Positions 13,196 through 26,048 of a DNA stretch of 64,000 bases are shown here, in pieces. Position numbers and translations under genes: made by a program. Source of the stretch: Polytrichum commune (lineage: Eukaryota > Streptophyta > Polytrichopsida > Polytrichales > Polytrichaceae); NCBI GenBank assembly GCA_950295325.1, contig OX485803.1, positions 77,021,554-77,085,553 of the forward strand, written 5' to 3'. Each line of letters starts with the position of its first letter. Within the stretch, counting starts at the first letter, position 1. The notes under the pieces are model-generated. The model did no database searches. It was not told the DNA's origin and worked only from the letters and a program-made list of their open reading frames with translations.

Positions 13196-13895
13196 TTTTC
13201 CCAACGCAAAAATATGAATCAAAGTTTTACAACTCCTAGAGGATGGATATTATTCATTGGAGCTAGACAACTCTCAATGAATAAATGAATCTACTTGGAA
13301 TTAGATAGTTTTGACTAGAAGAAAGGATCATACATTGAAAGAATATATGTATATATATATATATAAGAGGAAGCTTCAATCTACATTTAGTAAGAATTGA
13401 GACTTCTATAAGTATCTCTTAGATACTATGGATAAAGATGAATAAGACTATGAGTGCCTTTGGGTATAAGAGAGCTCGGGGGAGGATAGAGGATCATCTT
13501 ATTGTTTCTCTCCTATGGCTGGGTGGTTTGAGCTCATAGCAATCACAATATTATGTTCAAGTTGTAAAGCTCTTGTAATGTACAAAGTTTGAAAGTTCTC
13601 AATACTAATATTCTCGTGTGCATTCATGATTGTAGTATTCTTGTGTACAAGAGGAACATGATATGACCCATGCAAATTACCTTTGATCAAAATTAGATTA
13701 AAATTCACAAATTGGAGTTGAATTTCATAGTGTTGTTCCTCTATGATCATGCTAACATGATGTGTCCGCATTCGACACGAGCATATCAAATATAAACCGC
13801 AATGCACAACCTTGAGATGATTAGTGTTACGCCTGATATTGTACACATGTCCCCTTGCTACAAGTTGTAGCAAGGCCTCTTCATATAATATCTAC
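13196..13895. repeat. Repeat paralogous to 41822-42418
   Basis: From AATATGAATCAAAGTTTTAC to TTCATATAATATCTAC this region matches 41822-42418, with the minus-strand ORF 13499-13873 inside. An extra about 60 bp of (TA)-containing sequence occurs here at about 13280-13370. Confidence 0.75.
13499..13873 (-). CDS. Unrecognised 124-aa ORF, conserved in a second copy
   Basis: The ORF is open on the minus strand and paralogous to the ORF at 42036-42420. The shared core runs LLQLVARGHVYNIRRNTNH to SSNHPAIGEKQ. The two differ by a small number of amino-acid changes and one short in-frame indel (the IVI/I region near the C-terminus). No domain was recognised, and no signal peptide or membrane segment is evident. 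It could be the end of a transposon protein or chance conservation within a recent duplication. Its upstream limit is set by the element inserted at 13896, so the original start is unknown. Confidence 0.35.
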   Translation of the reverse strand: MLQLVARGHVYNIRRNTNHLKVVHCGLYLICSCRMRTHHVSMIIEEQHYEIQLQFVNFNLILIKGNLHGSYHVPLVHKNTTIMNAHENISIENFQTLYITRALQLEHNIVIAMSSNHPAIGEKQ

Positions 13896-14705
13896 GGGTC
13901 CATTCACGGTTGGGGTACTACTTTTGGGACAAAGGACTTAAGGACTATGTCGCATTGGATCTCGGCGTTTATCATGATTTACTATTATTTGATCAATAAA
14001 TTTTAAATAGATAAGTATGTAGTTCATAGGCTTTATCAAGAAAGATATTATTTCTTATTAAATAAGCACCAATAATGGATAAATTCCCTATGAAATGAGT
14101 AGATAAGTCATTAAACTTGTAAAGAGGTCATATGACTTGTTTGGGCCACATCAATGGCAATTTAGACTATTCAAGTGTACATCAGAGGTCAATTTTTTCA
14201 TGTTTTGCATCCTAGTACCTTGGTGTAACTGTCATGTGTGCATACATATATTTTTTAATGTCCAACTCTAATACTAAACGTTCCTTTTTCATGTAGCCAT
14301 GATTTTGTGTATTGTTGGCCATGTTTGGTGCCACATGTAAAGTTATACAATTGGTATGCAATACATTTTTGGTTCTATTGGTACACACTTAAACGATGAT
14401 TGTGAGGAAAAAGATTGGGATCGTTTTGATTAATTTTTGTTGTCCTTTTCATTCCTTGATCCTAAGGTGAACAATTTTGACAGCACCCATGAATGTCCTT
14501 TAAGGAATCAAAATGATATCTTAGATGACCCTATTCCTTGTAAATTAACTTTGTCGGTGTATTCAATATGGAGTATGAAATGTAGGTATGATCCAAAATA
14601 TGCTCCACAATACAAATCTAAGCACACCAAGTATGTAAAGTTGTCTAAAATAGTCCTTAAACCGTTAGACACCCAAAAGTAGTACCCCAACCGTGAATGC
14701 CCCTC
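13896..14705. mobile_element. 810-bp inverted-repeat element, ~4-bp TSD
   Basis: The left end includes CATTCACGGTTGGGGTACTA and CTTTTGGG. The right end is its reverse complement (AGTAGTACCCCAACCGTGAATG). It is flanked by CTAC at 13892-13895 and 14706-14709; the paralogous locus at 42740-42743 has one CTAC and no element. A plus-strand 81-aa ORF (14437-14682) lies inside but has no recognised motif. Confidence 0.7.
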
Positions 14706-14709
14706 CTAC

Positions 14710-16139
14710 ATTGATTATCATATTTAGTGAGGGTGGACTAATAATGCGTGTGGGAAAGTGAAGGTGGTACTAAGTTTTTTTACGCTATGAAATTAGTGCC
14801 GCCATAGGATCTAAAATTTTGAGAGCCTAAAGTGTCAAAGTGCCGATTTTGTATTGTTGTAGTCAAAGTGGAGATCACTTGAAGTACACTCAAGGCACAA
14901 ATGAGGAGCTTCTGGCTCAATTTCACCTCAAGGTACAAGCTCGACTAGCTTAGAGAGTTTTCCTGGAACTAACTTGGAGCCCGGAAATGAAATAACAGAG
15001 GAGCTACATTCACTGTCACCAATTCTCGTTCTCTTGCTCAATACTAATTGTAAACTGCGGTGTAGTGTCACCAACACTAAATGTTAACCCAACATTATTT
15101 CTCGTTTCTTTGTAAATTTTCTGGGGGATCATAGATTCATAGTGTTGCAATTAATGTCACGTACTAAGTGGATTTTCATCCAAATTTCAAATCATACATG
15201 ACAAGATATCATCAAAAGTTGCTGACAAGAGAAGATAGGGTTTTGGCCAACGCATGGACTCATCCATCATCCATGACAATATTTGTTCACTCATTCATAA
15301 GAAGCGTCATCTGAAAAGTTACCATAGTGACATAAAATACCATATGACACTGAATATCGTATTTACTGCAGTAGCTATCAAATCCCATACCTCAACAGAG
15401 TACGGGTGAAACAGAAAAAGAACTTAGACACTCGTGAGGAATAGGTCAGCACCGCAGAGACAGGGAAATGGTCACCGAGAAAGCTCTTGGGCACCAAAAG
15501 GAGAGGCTGTGAGGAGGAAGAAGACTCTAAACTGTGATATTTCCAGGAGCCCATCCTCTCTTGTCGTCATCTGTTTTGCAGGTACTGTAAATTCCGCACC
15601 TAGCCCACGACACCCAGAGCAAGTAGATAAGGAGGAGGATGGATTAATTGAGGATTGTGCCCCAAAAACTCAAAACATGGACCAATCACTTTGTATATCC
15701 GTTGATGTAATTACGATCATCACTCTAACATGTCCAGAGGGCAACATGAATTTTTCCCTCCACCCTCAATTTCCCGGCCCCTAGTGCTTGCATAGGATGT
15801 CCTGTCCCTTCTCAAGCAGATTGGGATATATAGCGCAATTAGGAGGATCTTGAGGTGTTTTGTCAAAATCCTCGATGATCGATGCGGATGACAGAGCATT
15901 GACATTACTTCCACCAAATGTGTTGCAGTCTCTTTGTCGAAGTATTGGAAGCGTGTTGGCAATTCTTCTGGAGGGTGGAGCTTGATGAGAAGGTACCAAG
16001 GTGATGAGTGTGTGTGGCATGAAGTTCTCAGCACGCAGGATGACCCAACAACACAACGAGGTGGCTCCGAGATTCAACTTGTGGAGGAGCTTTAACAAGT
16101 CTTCATATGAGGATATAAGCGAGCAAGGCCCGGGTAGCA
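14710..16139. other. Intergenic sequence with a dispersed repeat pair
   Basis: No gene was recognised. About 15012-15080 repeats 32-102 at the window's left end (CACCAATTCT, CTCAATACTAATTGTAAACT, GTGTCACCAACAC), suggesting a dispersed element. The plus-strand ORF at 15434-15784 (116 aa) precedes the LINE and could be a decayed LINE ORF1, but no motif supports that. Confidence 0.4.
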
Positions 16140-18460
16140 TCCTCGCATCCTTTGCATCCTCGTAATGAAATTACATCCTCTATCTATTAATGTTAGGGGA
16201 TTGAACCAAGATCAGAAAGTTGGGATCATTAGGGACTATCTTAGCAATCTTATGTCTAAGGTTGATGTCATGTATTTGCAAGACCATAAGCTAAGGGGTG
16301 CCGGAGTAGATAGAAATATTAGGATGATATGGAAGAGAGATAATTTTTGATCCATGGAAGCTAGTCCTAGTGATGATGCAAAGGATAGGAGACAAGGCGT
16401 TGGGAGAGGTGGAATTGCTATGTGCTTCCACCCTAGACTTCATCCACTAATTTTGGATAAAGGCTCTCTTGCCGGAAATAGAGTTTGATACATTAGATTT
16501 AAAGGACAGAAGGGGGACACCTAAGGATCCTCAACCTTTATGCTTCAAACATGGTAGGTGGAAGGTGTGCCATGTGGCATGAAATCCTTCGTTGTCTTCC
16601 AACATATTATAGGTGGATTAAGATTGGTGATTTCAACAATGGTGGAGAGCACACTATATAGGCCCATGTCATCTTGTAGTCTTCTAATGGGATTAAATGT
16701 GGAGCTTGCTTGGGGGACATGAGAAATAAATAATATCGATGATTAATTCTGTACAGGTGGAGATCCAATCTTCTCCCGGGAGAATTTACATGATGATGGC
16801 AGTACTTTCATGTCTTGATAGGTTCTACTCGTTCTCTAACTCAACCCAACACCCCTCTTCTCATGTTGTTCATTATCAAAACATTGGCGACTCCTCTTTC
16901 TCTTATCATCACCTAGTTTCTCTCATAAAGGTTAGTTATTGGTTCCTAGCGGATCATCTTGGAAAGCTAATGCTAGGTTTCTTTAAGAAGCCAAGGATGA
17001 TCTTGAAGCACTGTGGGAAGCACTTCCTCTCCAAATGCCTTTCTTTAACAAATTTAGGATAGCAATTAGGTACTACAAAGAATTTTGTATTCCTAAAGCA
17101 ATTGAATATAGACTAGAAGAAAATAGACTTAGAAGGTCCCTTGAGTTTTGGCATGTCCCACTTCATTCAAATCCACATAATGAAGCGAAAACAACGGCCA
17201 TCGAGGATTGTCGGGCTCAACTACAAGCTCTTGTAATAAGGAAAGAAGACGGGTGTGGGATTCAGTTTAGAAATAAATGATAGAATCTGGTGATAGGACG
17301 AACAATTTTAATAATAATAATAATATTATTATTATTATTTAATCTTTGGTTAAAGAACGTCTAGGATGGGTCTCATTACTAAGTTGTATAATGAGGATGT
17401 GACGGTGGTCTCCTCAAGAATGGACCTCACTAGAGTTTGCAACTCTTTTTAGTCCAAACTCTACTCCACCCGGGACATGGATGGACAATGTGACAACTGT
17501 TGCGCGGAGACGCTAAGTTGGATCCCAAATAAAATTTCCAAAGATGCTTAGAAGGTGTTGAAGATTTCCATCACCGAAGAGCAACTCATTTTAAGCTATA
17601 GAGAAGTTAGGGATGTATGACTCCTTTATTCTCATGGTTAGAATCATATTCAAAGATGTTCCAATATTTGTCAATACCAATAACCAATCAATAAAACCCT
17701 TTGAACTACATAGGTCTCCATCAAGGGTGTCATTTGGCCCCTTACCTTTTCATTGTAGTTGTAGTAGATCTGAATACAGCAGTCAAAGATGATGAAAGGA
17801 GATGCCTTATTCAAAGTATCTCTCTTCCTCGTAGCAACATCCAACAAATTATTAGTTAGTGTGCCGATGATGCTCCTTCATAGTGAAAGCGAATGAATAT
17901 AGCGTTGACAATGTTGTTGGGTGTTTGGACAAGTTTGGACTTGCTTCTAGGTTGGAGGCCAATTGGACTAAGAGTGTAGCATACAAGTGCGGCCCTGGCA
18001 TTCCACTAGGGTGGGTGAGGAAGCACTGATGGAACATGGCCCTTCCTAGTGACCTTTCTAAATTCCTTGGTACTTCATTTCGCCTACAACTTGACTTGAA
18101 GAATATTGACCAATTCTTGATATGTCGTATCAAGACCAAACTTTAGTATTGGAATTCTGCACACTTGTCGCTTGTTGATAGAAGCCTCATTGTGAACCAT
18201 GTGTTGTGGACTATTTGTGCCAACGGAATAACCTCATTTTTAACAACACTTCATGGCTTGTGGAAAAGATGCACCAAGTCCTGGGGATGCTCTACTTGAT
18301 TATGGCCGAATTGAGTGGCAAGATACGCTCAAGGACTTTCAAAAAGCTCTCAATGTTGCGTATCAAGATGTTCTTGATGAAGTTGATTCAGTTTGGTGTG
18401 TTAAAGGGCTTATTGTCACTCATACCAATTTAATGGTTACTTAGAAGATCGGCCCCGGAT
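16140..18460 (+). mobile_element. Decayed L1-type LINE (endonuclease and reverse transcriptase)
   Basis: An apurinic-endonuclease start is visible at 16165 onward (LSINVRGLNQDQKVGIIRDY, then YLQDHKLRG). It is followed by RGGIAMCFHPRLHPLI, LNLYASN and KIGDFNN-like endonuclease segments. Then comes a linker ORF (17035-17280) ending in KEDGCGIQFRNK. The reverse transcriptase shows GLHQGCHLAPYLFIVVVVDL at about 17720 and a CADD box (for YADD) at about 17850, with a YLG-type segment after it. Stops and frameshifts separate nearly all segments, including one just before the catalytic box, so it is inactive. Block A begins within its 3' part at about 18314; block B keeps only that tail (45538-45700). 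Confidence 0.8.
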
Positions 18461-19065
18461 GGGCATTATTTCTCGATTTCCTCAACCCATTTTTTGGGGG
18501 TTTTCCCACGGTGGTTAAAAATAATCTTCATATTATGCCATGTTAATTCTATTAACTAGTCTATGTATTAGAACTATAAAGATTTAAATTACTACAAGTT
18601 AAATAATAATAGGGGTCTAAAATTATACTCGTGTGGTTTTCTAATTGTTACACATAATAATCTTCCCTAGGGTCTTATTTCCTCAAATGACGTATTTGTC
18701 TACTTGTGACCCAAAATGAACCAACTTTTTCTTCATAATGAGCTTTCAATTCTATTACAAATGTTCTAAAAATTTGGGTCCAACCGGTGAATGTACTTCA
18801 TCATCCCTTGAAGCAATGGAAATACAAAACCCTTGATGATTTGAGGTATTTAAGTCCAACTTGTAGTTCTCAAAAATTAAAATTTCTAAATAGACTTATA
18901 AAGAAGAAATTCATGTAGTTTTAAAATGACTTCGACCTATAATGTCCCAAAATGCATAAGATTTGCACATCAAATCACAACCAAATGAACTTCATAGGAA
19001 GAAAAAACAAATCTCTTTTGAAGTACAACATGTAATGTCTTACCCATACATGTCCTTAAATAGTA

Positions 19066-19496
19066 CTCCCTCCGTTTCATATCAAAAGTTACGTTTCACT
19101 AAATATGTGGGATTAAGGTCATTTTTCGCATTTTTAGCACGAAATTGTGTGCGTTGTATAGCTCTCACTAAGCACTTTCCGGTGAGCTAGGGGTGTCCAA
19201 AAAAAAAATCAAATTGATGTTAAGAGAAACAAGTATGAAGATTAAGTTTGAAGAATGGAAGGCATGGTCATGGTAGTGTTGATGTTTGGGTTTAGGTTGA
19301 GTTCAAATATGAATTGTTAAATAAGTGTAAATTGTTAGTTGATTGACTTGGTAGTTCATCAGCAACAACATTTACATTGTTTATAGCAACATTCCAATTC
19401 GTTTGACGAAGTTTGAAAGAGATTTCACCAAACGTATCTTTTGTTTCGTAACGCATATTATGTCCAAACGTAACTTTTGATGTGAAACGGAGGGAG
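19066..19496. mobile_element. Stowaway-like MITE (Tc1/mariner), TSD TA
   Basis: Its ends are CTCCCTCCGTTTCATATCAA and the inverted copy TTGATGTGAAACGGAGGGAG, the classic Stowaway terminus. TA dinucleotides flank it at 19064-19065 and 19497-19498. Block B has the unoccupied site at 46293-46294. It is 431 bp and non-coding, and lies just 3' of the TNL-A gene. Confidence 0.92.
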
Positions 19497-20019
19497 TATT
19501 AATTGTCATTCAAAATAATGTTTTTTTTCTCTATATTATTCACAAATAGCCATAATTTGCTCTCATGCTTTGATATACTCCAAATCTACAGAGCATTGGA
19601 GCACCAAAAAGTTCCAACCTAAAGGTATGCAAGCTTTGATTTGTGATTCTAAAAAAATTAGTTCAAACTGAAATGTGCTTGCATGGAGTTTACCAAGTTA
19701 TTTGAGAACAAAAGTTGGATGATTGTGATCTTTAGAACGTTATCAACAACCTACTTCACAAAGTTTTAACTTTCTAGACTTGGAACGTTCATAGCATTTG
19801 AACAGTGTGTTTTACTATGTGGAAAAGACCTAAACCTTTAGGAATTAATCTAAAAAGTTTGCAAAATTAAATAAGAGAAATTGCACACATGTCAAGGAGA
19901 AATAAATAGGTAATTACTTCTAATTTATTAAGTTTTCATCTTGAACAAAGAGCACACAAACAAGTGGGATCTACATACTGAAAGTAACAAGAAAGCCCAA
20001 AGTTATGGACATGTTCGCA

Positions 20020-20235
20020 TTAGGCATCATGCCCAATATAGAGTTGCATGGGGTGGTCAAGCTTGTGAGACTTTGGGAGTCGGTCCACATTTGCTCCATC
20101 ATGGCAAGGTTCACACAAATCGAAGTCTGCACACTCTACACAATGCCACCGTTGATTTTCAATGCGCATGGAACACCCTTCGCACAAATGTTGACTTGGT
20201 TCCCACATCGGGTTGCTCTTTTTGGCGCTATCCTC
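20020..20235 (-). CDS. TNL-A exon 6: ZZ-type zinc finger
   Basis: The TTATGCAG acceptor leads into EDSAKKSNPMWEPSQHLCEG. The finger reads C-x2-C, WHC-x2-C, FDLC-x2-C, then SHKLDHPMQLY, giving the full ZZ ligand set (cysteine pairs plus a His pair in H-x-x-x-HPM). It closes with a TAA. ZZ fingers bind two zinc ions and usually mediate protein or histone-tail contacts. Phase 0 fits exon 5, with an intron of about 1.25 kb between. The alternative is a separate tiny gene, but it has no start of its own beyond ATG CAG inside the acceptor. Confidence 0.75.
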   Translation of the reverse strand, partial: EDSAKKSNPMWEPSQHLCEGCSMRIENQRWHCVECADFDLCEPCHDGANVDRLPKSHKLDHPMQLYIGHDA

Positions 20236-21485
20236 CTGCATAACAACACTTTTGACTCAATTTGTTGGTCATATCTACAAATTTGCCCATTGCTATGGCA
20301 ACATGCGAATATTGTAGTATGTTGTCAACTTGTAAATGTCATGATTCTTTCATAGTTCTCTACCTTCATTAATACAACTTGGATAATAGAATCTCAAGAA
20401 GAAAACAAAATGAAGGGATTTCTTCTTCTTCTTCTTCTTAATGCATAGTTCACATCCATAATGTCCAATTTAACAATCAAATCCATGCAATAAATACATA
20501 TCTTTCTTATCCTATAATTCTTTGCCCTTGTCATAAATGTGGGAGAAGTCAAGATATAGGTTGTGCAACTAAATCAATGAAGAAATTTGAACATTTTTTA
20601 TCTAGGTTAGGAGAGGACAATATGTAATATGATTGTTGCAAAAGAAATTCTATTGGAGAAATAGAAAACATGGCTCAAGTTCAAAAACATGTGATGGTCA
20701 CCTCATCAATTACTAGCAAAAAAAACTTTCACTGTGAATATTTTCTTCATGTCATATAGTCAATCTTGCTCAGATGTGAGATTTATTGAATGTATATGAT
20801 TCTTAGCCTATATATTGCAAAGCAATATTGATGAGACCTTGGCGAACATACATATAGTTAGATAGAGACGTCAACTTCCCACGACAAGTGTAAATGAAGA
20901 GCCTCTTTACCCAAGGGCTATACTCCGGTTGACACAAGTTATATTTCACTAAGGGGGGAGGAGGAACATCCTCTAAGTTTTGTGTACATGTGCCTCAACC
21001 ATATATTATAATGGACGCTAATATGTTAGATTCTAGGACTTTTTGAGTCCTTTGAATTTTAAACAATGTCACTCTGATACATTTTAATGTACAACTTGAC
21101 TACTTATAAATCTCGGGACCCTTGTATTTCCAACATGCTACTTGAGACCCATAATACCCGACATTGAAATTATATTTTTTCACTCAAAGTAATCAAATAA
21201 ATGAAGAACTAGTTTTGGCATTGTGAAACATTTGCGTCACATTTAGCATGTATCAAATTATTGCCACATAAAACATGACATCTTTATCCTCCATCTTTGA
21301 ATTTATAATAACAATTTTCTTATTTCAAAGTTGTGACATGTGCAAAGCTCAATATGTATATAATTATCATTAGTTACTTAATGTTTTGTTAAATCAAATG
21401 AGGCAAACCAACTTGTGTCTACCATTAGCTTTTATAAATCAACAAATCAAACCATAATGCGTTATTTTGATGTGTTGGAACTTAC

Positions 21486-22133
21486 CTCAACCATGGTACA
21501 AGAGATTTTCATGGGGTCTTCAATGCTTTGTATGCTCACATTGTTTTCCTTTTTAAATTTGTCACCCAATACCAACCTAGAAAACATCTTCATCATCTCT
21601 TGTGGCATGGTGTTGCTCATACTTCCAACATGCCCACCCCCTTTCAGCGTCATTTGCATCTCTCCTACCTCCCATTTGGAAGTATGGACGACACACACTG
21701 TGACTTCCTTCACTTTGACCGTCCAACCAAGATATTTGGATGTTGCATACAAACATATCTTATCCCCACACTTTGAATTACACACCAATGAGTTGCCTCT
21801 CCGCAATGTGCATATATACACTTGATCTTCACTATCAGCATGTTGTAGGTTGAAAAGTTCATAGTTCTCAATTTGCACATTGTCTCGAATAAGCCGTGCC
21901 TCTATGGAACAACGAGAATCATAACGTCCGTGCTTGTTGATGTGCTTGGACCAACCTTGGTCGTGTGCTACGATGAAAAAAATGATAGCCAAGCACTCCT
22001 CTTCATTGGCGATGATGAAATCTGTGCAACGTTTTGTGTCGCACTCCACATGTATTGGTCTTTGTGTTAAACCCATGCTTGCAATTGGAAAAGAATTATC
22101 GTAGTAGCTAATAATTTGACAACTTGGTTCCAT
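21486..22133 (-). CDS. TNL-A exon 5: post-LRR domain
   Basis: 216 codons starting MEPSCQIISYYDNSFPIASM after a TTGCAG acceptor and ending before a GTAAGT donor. Phase 0 on both sides matches its neighbours. The content is beta-strand-like (LAIIFFIVAHDQGWSKHI, DQVYICTLRRGNSLVC, VKEVTVCVVHTSKWEVGE). It sits where other plant TNLs carry the post-LRR C-JID jelly-roll domain, and could be a divergent version; that assignment is inference. The ORF extends upstream through the intron, so the exact acceptor was chosen by phase and splice context. Confidence 0.7.
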
Positions 22134-22438
22134 CTGCAATTTCATCAAAGACAAAGAATTAATCTCCTTAACCTTCAACCTTGCACGATCCATACTAATT
22201 TCTAAAACTTTGAAAGCACACATCAAACATGCATTGGGACACATGATTTATCATTGCATATAACCTTTGTTATAATATTTGATTTGATCCATTTAAAATG
22301 TTGATACGAATGGACCACAACAATCAATGCATTTCCAATAAGATCCACTATCAATTTAATGCTTAACTAAATCATGCAATCAAGGGTTCAAATTTAGACT
22401 AATCACAATACTTAATACAATGTGAAACAAATATTTAC

Positions 22439-25378
22439 CTTTCTCCAATCATTGTCGTACAAAATGGAAACACTACTTCCACTTAGGTAACACCTTTCTA
22501 GGACTACAGTTGAGGACAATGCAGAAGAACATTGTAATGTGCTACAACCCGAGAGATTGAGCTCTTTTAAAGCTTCCAAGGACTTTAAGTCATATAAGTG
22601 TTTCAATGCTTCACAATTGCAAAGTGATAAAACTGTTAGCTTCTTCAATTTAGCAATTGATGGAATGAATGTGAGCTTACGACATGCCCCAAGATCAAGG
22701 ACCTCCAAGGTCTTCGGAAGGCCTTCAATGGTGGTCAAGTTCCTACAATGTGACATGTTCAAATACTGTAAAGAGCCCAAGTCCTCCAATATTTTAGGGG
22801 ATATCACAATTCGATTATATTGCAAATTGAGGCGTGTAAGGGATGTCAATAGACCAAACTCTAAATCTCTTCTTGAAATATCCTTGAGTGAACAACCATG
22901 AAGATTAAGTGTAGTTAGAGCTTGTAGTTCTCCAAAGCCTTTTGGGACCTCAATAAGGTCACGATTATAAACCAAGTCCAATGTTTTTAATTGCTTGAGG
23001 GAACAAAAACCATCCGGTAGATTTTGTAATAGATTGTTATGTTCAAGCCTCAACTCCATCAACTTTGTAAATTGTTTGATACATGATGGGAGGCTTTGGA
23101 CTTTGCTAGAAGACATTTCAAAATGATCTAACATCACCAACCCAGTAATGCTCAAGGGCAATTCCTCCAAATATTTGAAATTTGTCAGTGTCAAATGTGT
23201 CAAATTGGACAATTCCGAAAATGAGTCCGGGAATTCGGAGATGGTGGGTTTGTGATGGTTGGCACCCAAATCAATGGCCAACCTACGAAGGCTATGAAGC
23301 CACCCAAAGTCATCTGGGAGAGCTTGAAGTGGACATCCATGCAATTTCAATAACCATAACCTTTGGAGTCCCATCATGGATGAAGGCAATTCCTACAAAT
23401 CTTTGAAATTTTTCAATGTCAAACGTTTCAAATTAGACAATTCCGAGAATGAGTCCGGCAATTTGGAGATGGTGGGTTTATGATGATGGTCCCCCAAGTC
23501 AATGTCCAACTCTTCAAGGTTGTGAAGCCGGCCAAAGTCATTTGGGAGAGCTTGAAGTGGACATCTATGCAATGTCAAGAACCATAACCTTTGGAGTCCC
23601 ATCATGGATTCAGGCAATTCCTGCAAATCTTTGAAATTTGTCAATGTCAAACGTGTCAAATTAGACAATTCCGAAAATGAGTCCGGCAATGTGGAGATGG
23701 TGGGTTTGTGATGGTTGGCACCCAAATCAATGTCCAACCTATCAAGGCTATGAAGCCACCCAATGTCATCTGGGAGAGCTTGAAGTGGACATCCATGCAA
23801 TTTCAATAACCATAACCTTTGGAGTCCCATCATGGATGAGGGCAATTCCTGCAAATCTTTGAAATTTGTCAATGTCAAATGTGTCAAATTGGACAAATCC
23901 GAAAATGAGTCCGGCAATGTGGAGATGGTGGGTTTGTGATGGTTGGCACCCAAATCAATGTCCAACACATGAAGGTTATGAAGTCGGTCAAAGTCATCTG
24001 GGAGAGCTTGAAGTGGACATCCATGCAATTTCAAGAACCATAACCTTTGGAGTCCCATCATGGATGAGGGCAATTCCTGCAAATCTTTGAAATTTGTCAA
24101 TGTCAAACGTGTCAAATTAGACAATTCCGAAAATGAGTCCGGCAATTTGGAGATGGTGGGTTTGAAATGGTTGGCACCCAAATCAATGTTCAACACATGA
24201 AGGTTATGAAGCCGGCCAAAGTCATTTGGGAGAGCTTGAAGTGGACATGCATTTAATATCAAAATGCGTAACCTTTTGAGTCCCATCATGGATGAAGGCA
24301 ATTCTTGCAAATCTTTGAAATTTGTCAATGCCAAACTTGTCAAATTGGACAATTTAGAAAATGAGTCCGGCAATTTGGAGTTTGTGGGTTGGTGATGATT
24401 GGCACCCCAGTCAATGTTCAACACATGAAGGTTATGAAGCCGGCCAAAATCATATGTCAGAGCTTGTAGTGGACAGTTGTGTATTGTCAAGGATATCAAG
24501 TTTATGAGTCCAAATATGGTTGACGACATATCTATAATATAGTTGCAATTTTTTAACGTCAAGTTTTCCAAGTTTGAGAACTCTCCAATTGCATTGGATA
24601 TTTTGGAAGGGGAAGCATAGTTGTTGTTATAATTGGGAATTATAGGTATCAAGCATACATGATGTTGATCATCCCCAAGAAAACCTTCCAAGCTACTATT
24701 ATATAGAGTCAAAGTCCTCAACCTCTTCAATCCGTGTTTATTGGAGGGATGTCCTCTACAATTTGTCAATTCCAAAACCTCCAATGTATCACATAGATAT
24801 AGAATGGAGTCTTGTGGCATCAAACAAGTATCTTTTTCAAATATGTGGAGCTTCAACACATTGAGATTGTGAAGTTGTTCAAAATCCTTTGGAAGGCAAT
24901 GACATATAGTACCTTTTGCATTGAATTTTTTCAATTTGGCAAAATGTTTCATAGTAGTGGGTAGTTCATGTAATGCGGTGCAGTGCTCAAGGTTTATTTC
25001 TTCTAGATTGATTAAATTTGAAAATGTCTTTGGTAACTTTGTCAATCCAGAATAACTAGCGTCAAATGTCACCAATCTTTGAAGCTCTCCAAACAACTCA
25101 GGCAATTCTCTCAACATTGCACAACGGTGGAGTTTAATCACTCTAAGGTTGTGTAGTTGGCCAATGGATTCAGGCAATCCTTCCAAACATCCGCACGCAT
25201 ATAATGACAAATGCTCAAGCTCTTTAAGGTAGCCGATGGAATCAGGCAAGGTCTTCATAGTACGGCAAAATGCCAAATCCAATGTTTGTAGCCTTGATAG
25301 ACTTCCAATATCTAGAGGGAGTTCTTTCAACATATTACAGTTGTTGAGTAACAATATTCGTAGTTTTGGAAAAGGTAC
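22439..25378 (-). pseudogene. TNL-A exon 4: LRR domain with TAG nonsense codon
   Basis: The acceptor CAG precedes VPFPKLRILLLNNCN and the exon ends NDWRK before GTAAAT. It has 980 codons in one frame apart from the TAG at 23393-23395. The first about 295 codons are ordinary LRRs (LPDSIGYLKELEHLSLY pattern). The middle is six super-repeats of 76 residues (228 bp), each about three LRRs with a CPLQALPDDFG hallmark. The rest is a further LRR group ending in LKELNLSGCSTLQ. This is the ligand or effector-recognition and autoinhibition part of the receptor by family knowledge. Confidence 0.88.
23150..24500 (-). repeat. Six 228-bp LRR super-repeats (copy A)
   Basis: Six consecutive 76-residue units are recognised by the sequence CPLQAL, then LGANHHKPTIS, then LPDSFSELSNLT, then FKDLQELPSSMMGLQRL. 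Spacing between equivalent positions is 228 bp. Copy B has eight such units. Confidence 0.9.
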
Positions 25379-25760
25379 CTGATGTGCAACATTAAAACCA
25401 ATTATGTGATATGATCAAAGAGAAAGTTTGCAAAACATTGTTCGAGCATGTTTCATATCCAAATAAAACAAATGCATCCGACTCCATTTGCTACCTAAAT
25501 GCATATCCCTTCAATTGACATAATAAATCACATATACCTCCATGATTATTTATAGTGTTGAATATATAGAAACTTATATAGATAACATAAGGTTCTAATG
25601 TCAAAATATTATGGTTTGTGGTGCAAAACAATGGACAATGTTGTAACTAGATAAGCATGTCACATAACCAAATTTGATATTATACCAAAGTCAAAGGCAT
25701 ATATTATGATTTTATAGCAATTATAACCCAAGATGATTAGGGTTCAAAGTGTTGTAATAC

Positions 25761-26048
25761 CTGCGCTCCCAATTTAGTTGGCCACAACCGAGTCAAATAT
25801 TGGTTCGAATTTAAATCAAGCACTGCAAGATTGGACAAGTGCATTGTGGATGGTAACTCGAATAGCTTGGAGTTCTTAGACCATTTCAACCATCTAAGAC
25901 TTTTTGGCCATGCCAAAATATCACCCTCCACGTCACATTCATGTAATATAAGAAACTGCAATCCACACATTGTTGCAAATCTGTTTGTTGCCACTGTTTC
26001 ACGAGGTTGGCCTCCGGTTAAATACAATCCTTTAACTCGGTTTGATCC
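25761..26048 (-). CDS. TNL-A exon 3: early LRR segment
   Basis: This 96-codon exon links NB-ARC to the LRR region. It starts GSNRVKGLYLTGG after a TACAG acceptor and ends LWPTKLGAQ before GTATTA. It holds LQFLILHECDVEGD, SLRWLKW and NLAVLDLNSN, the usual first plant TNL leucine-rich motifs. It is absent from fragment C. Confidence 0.88.
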
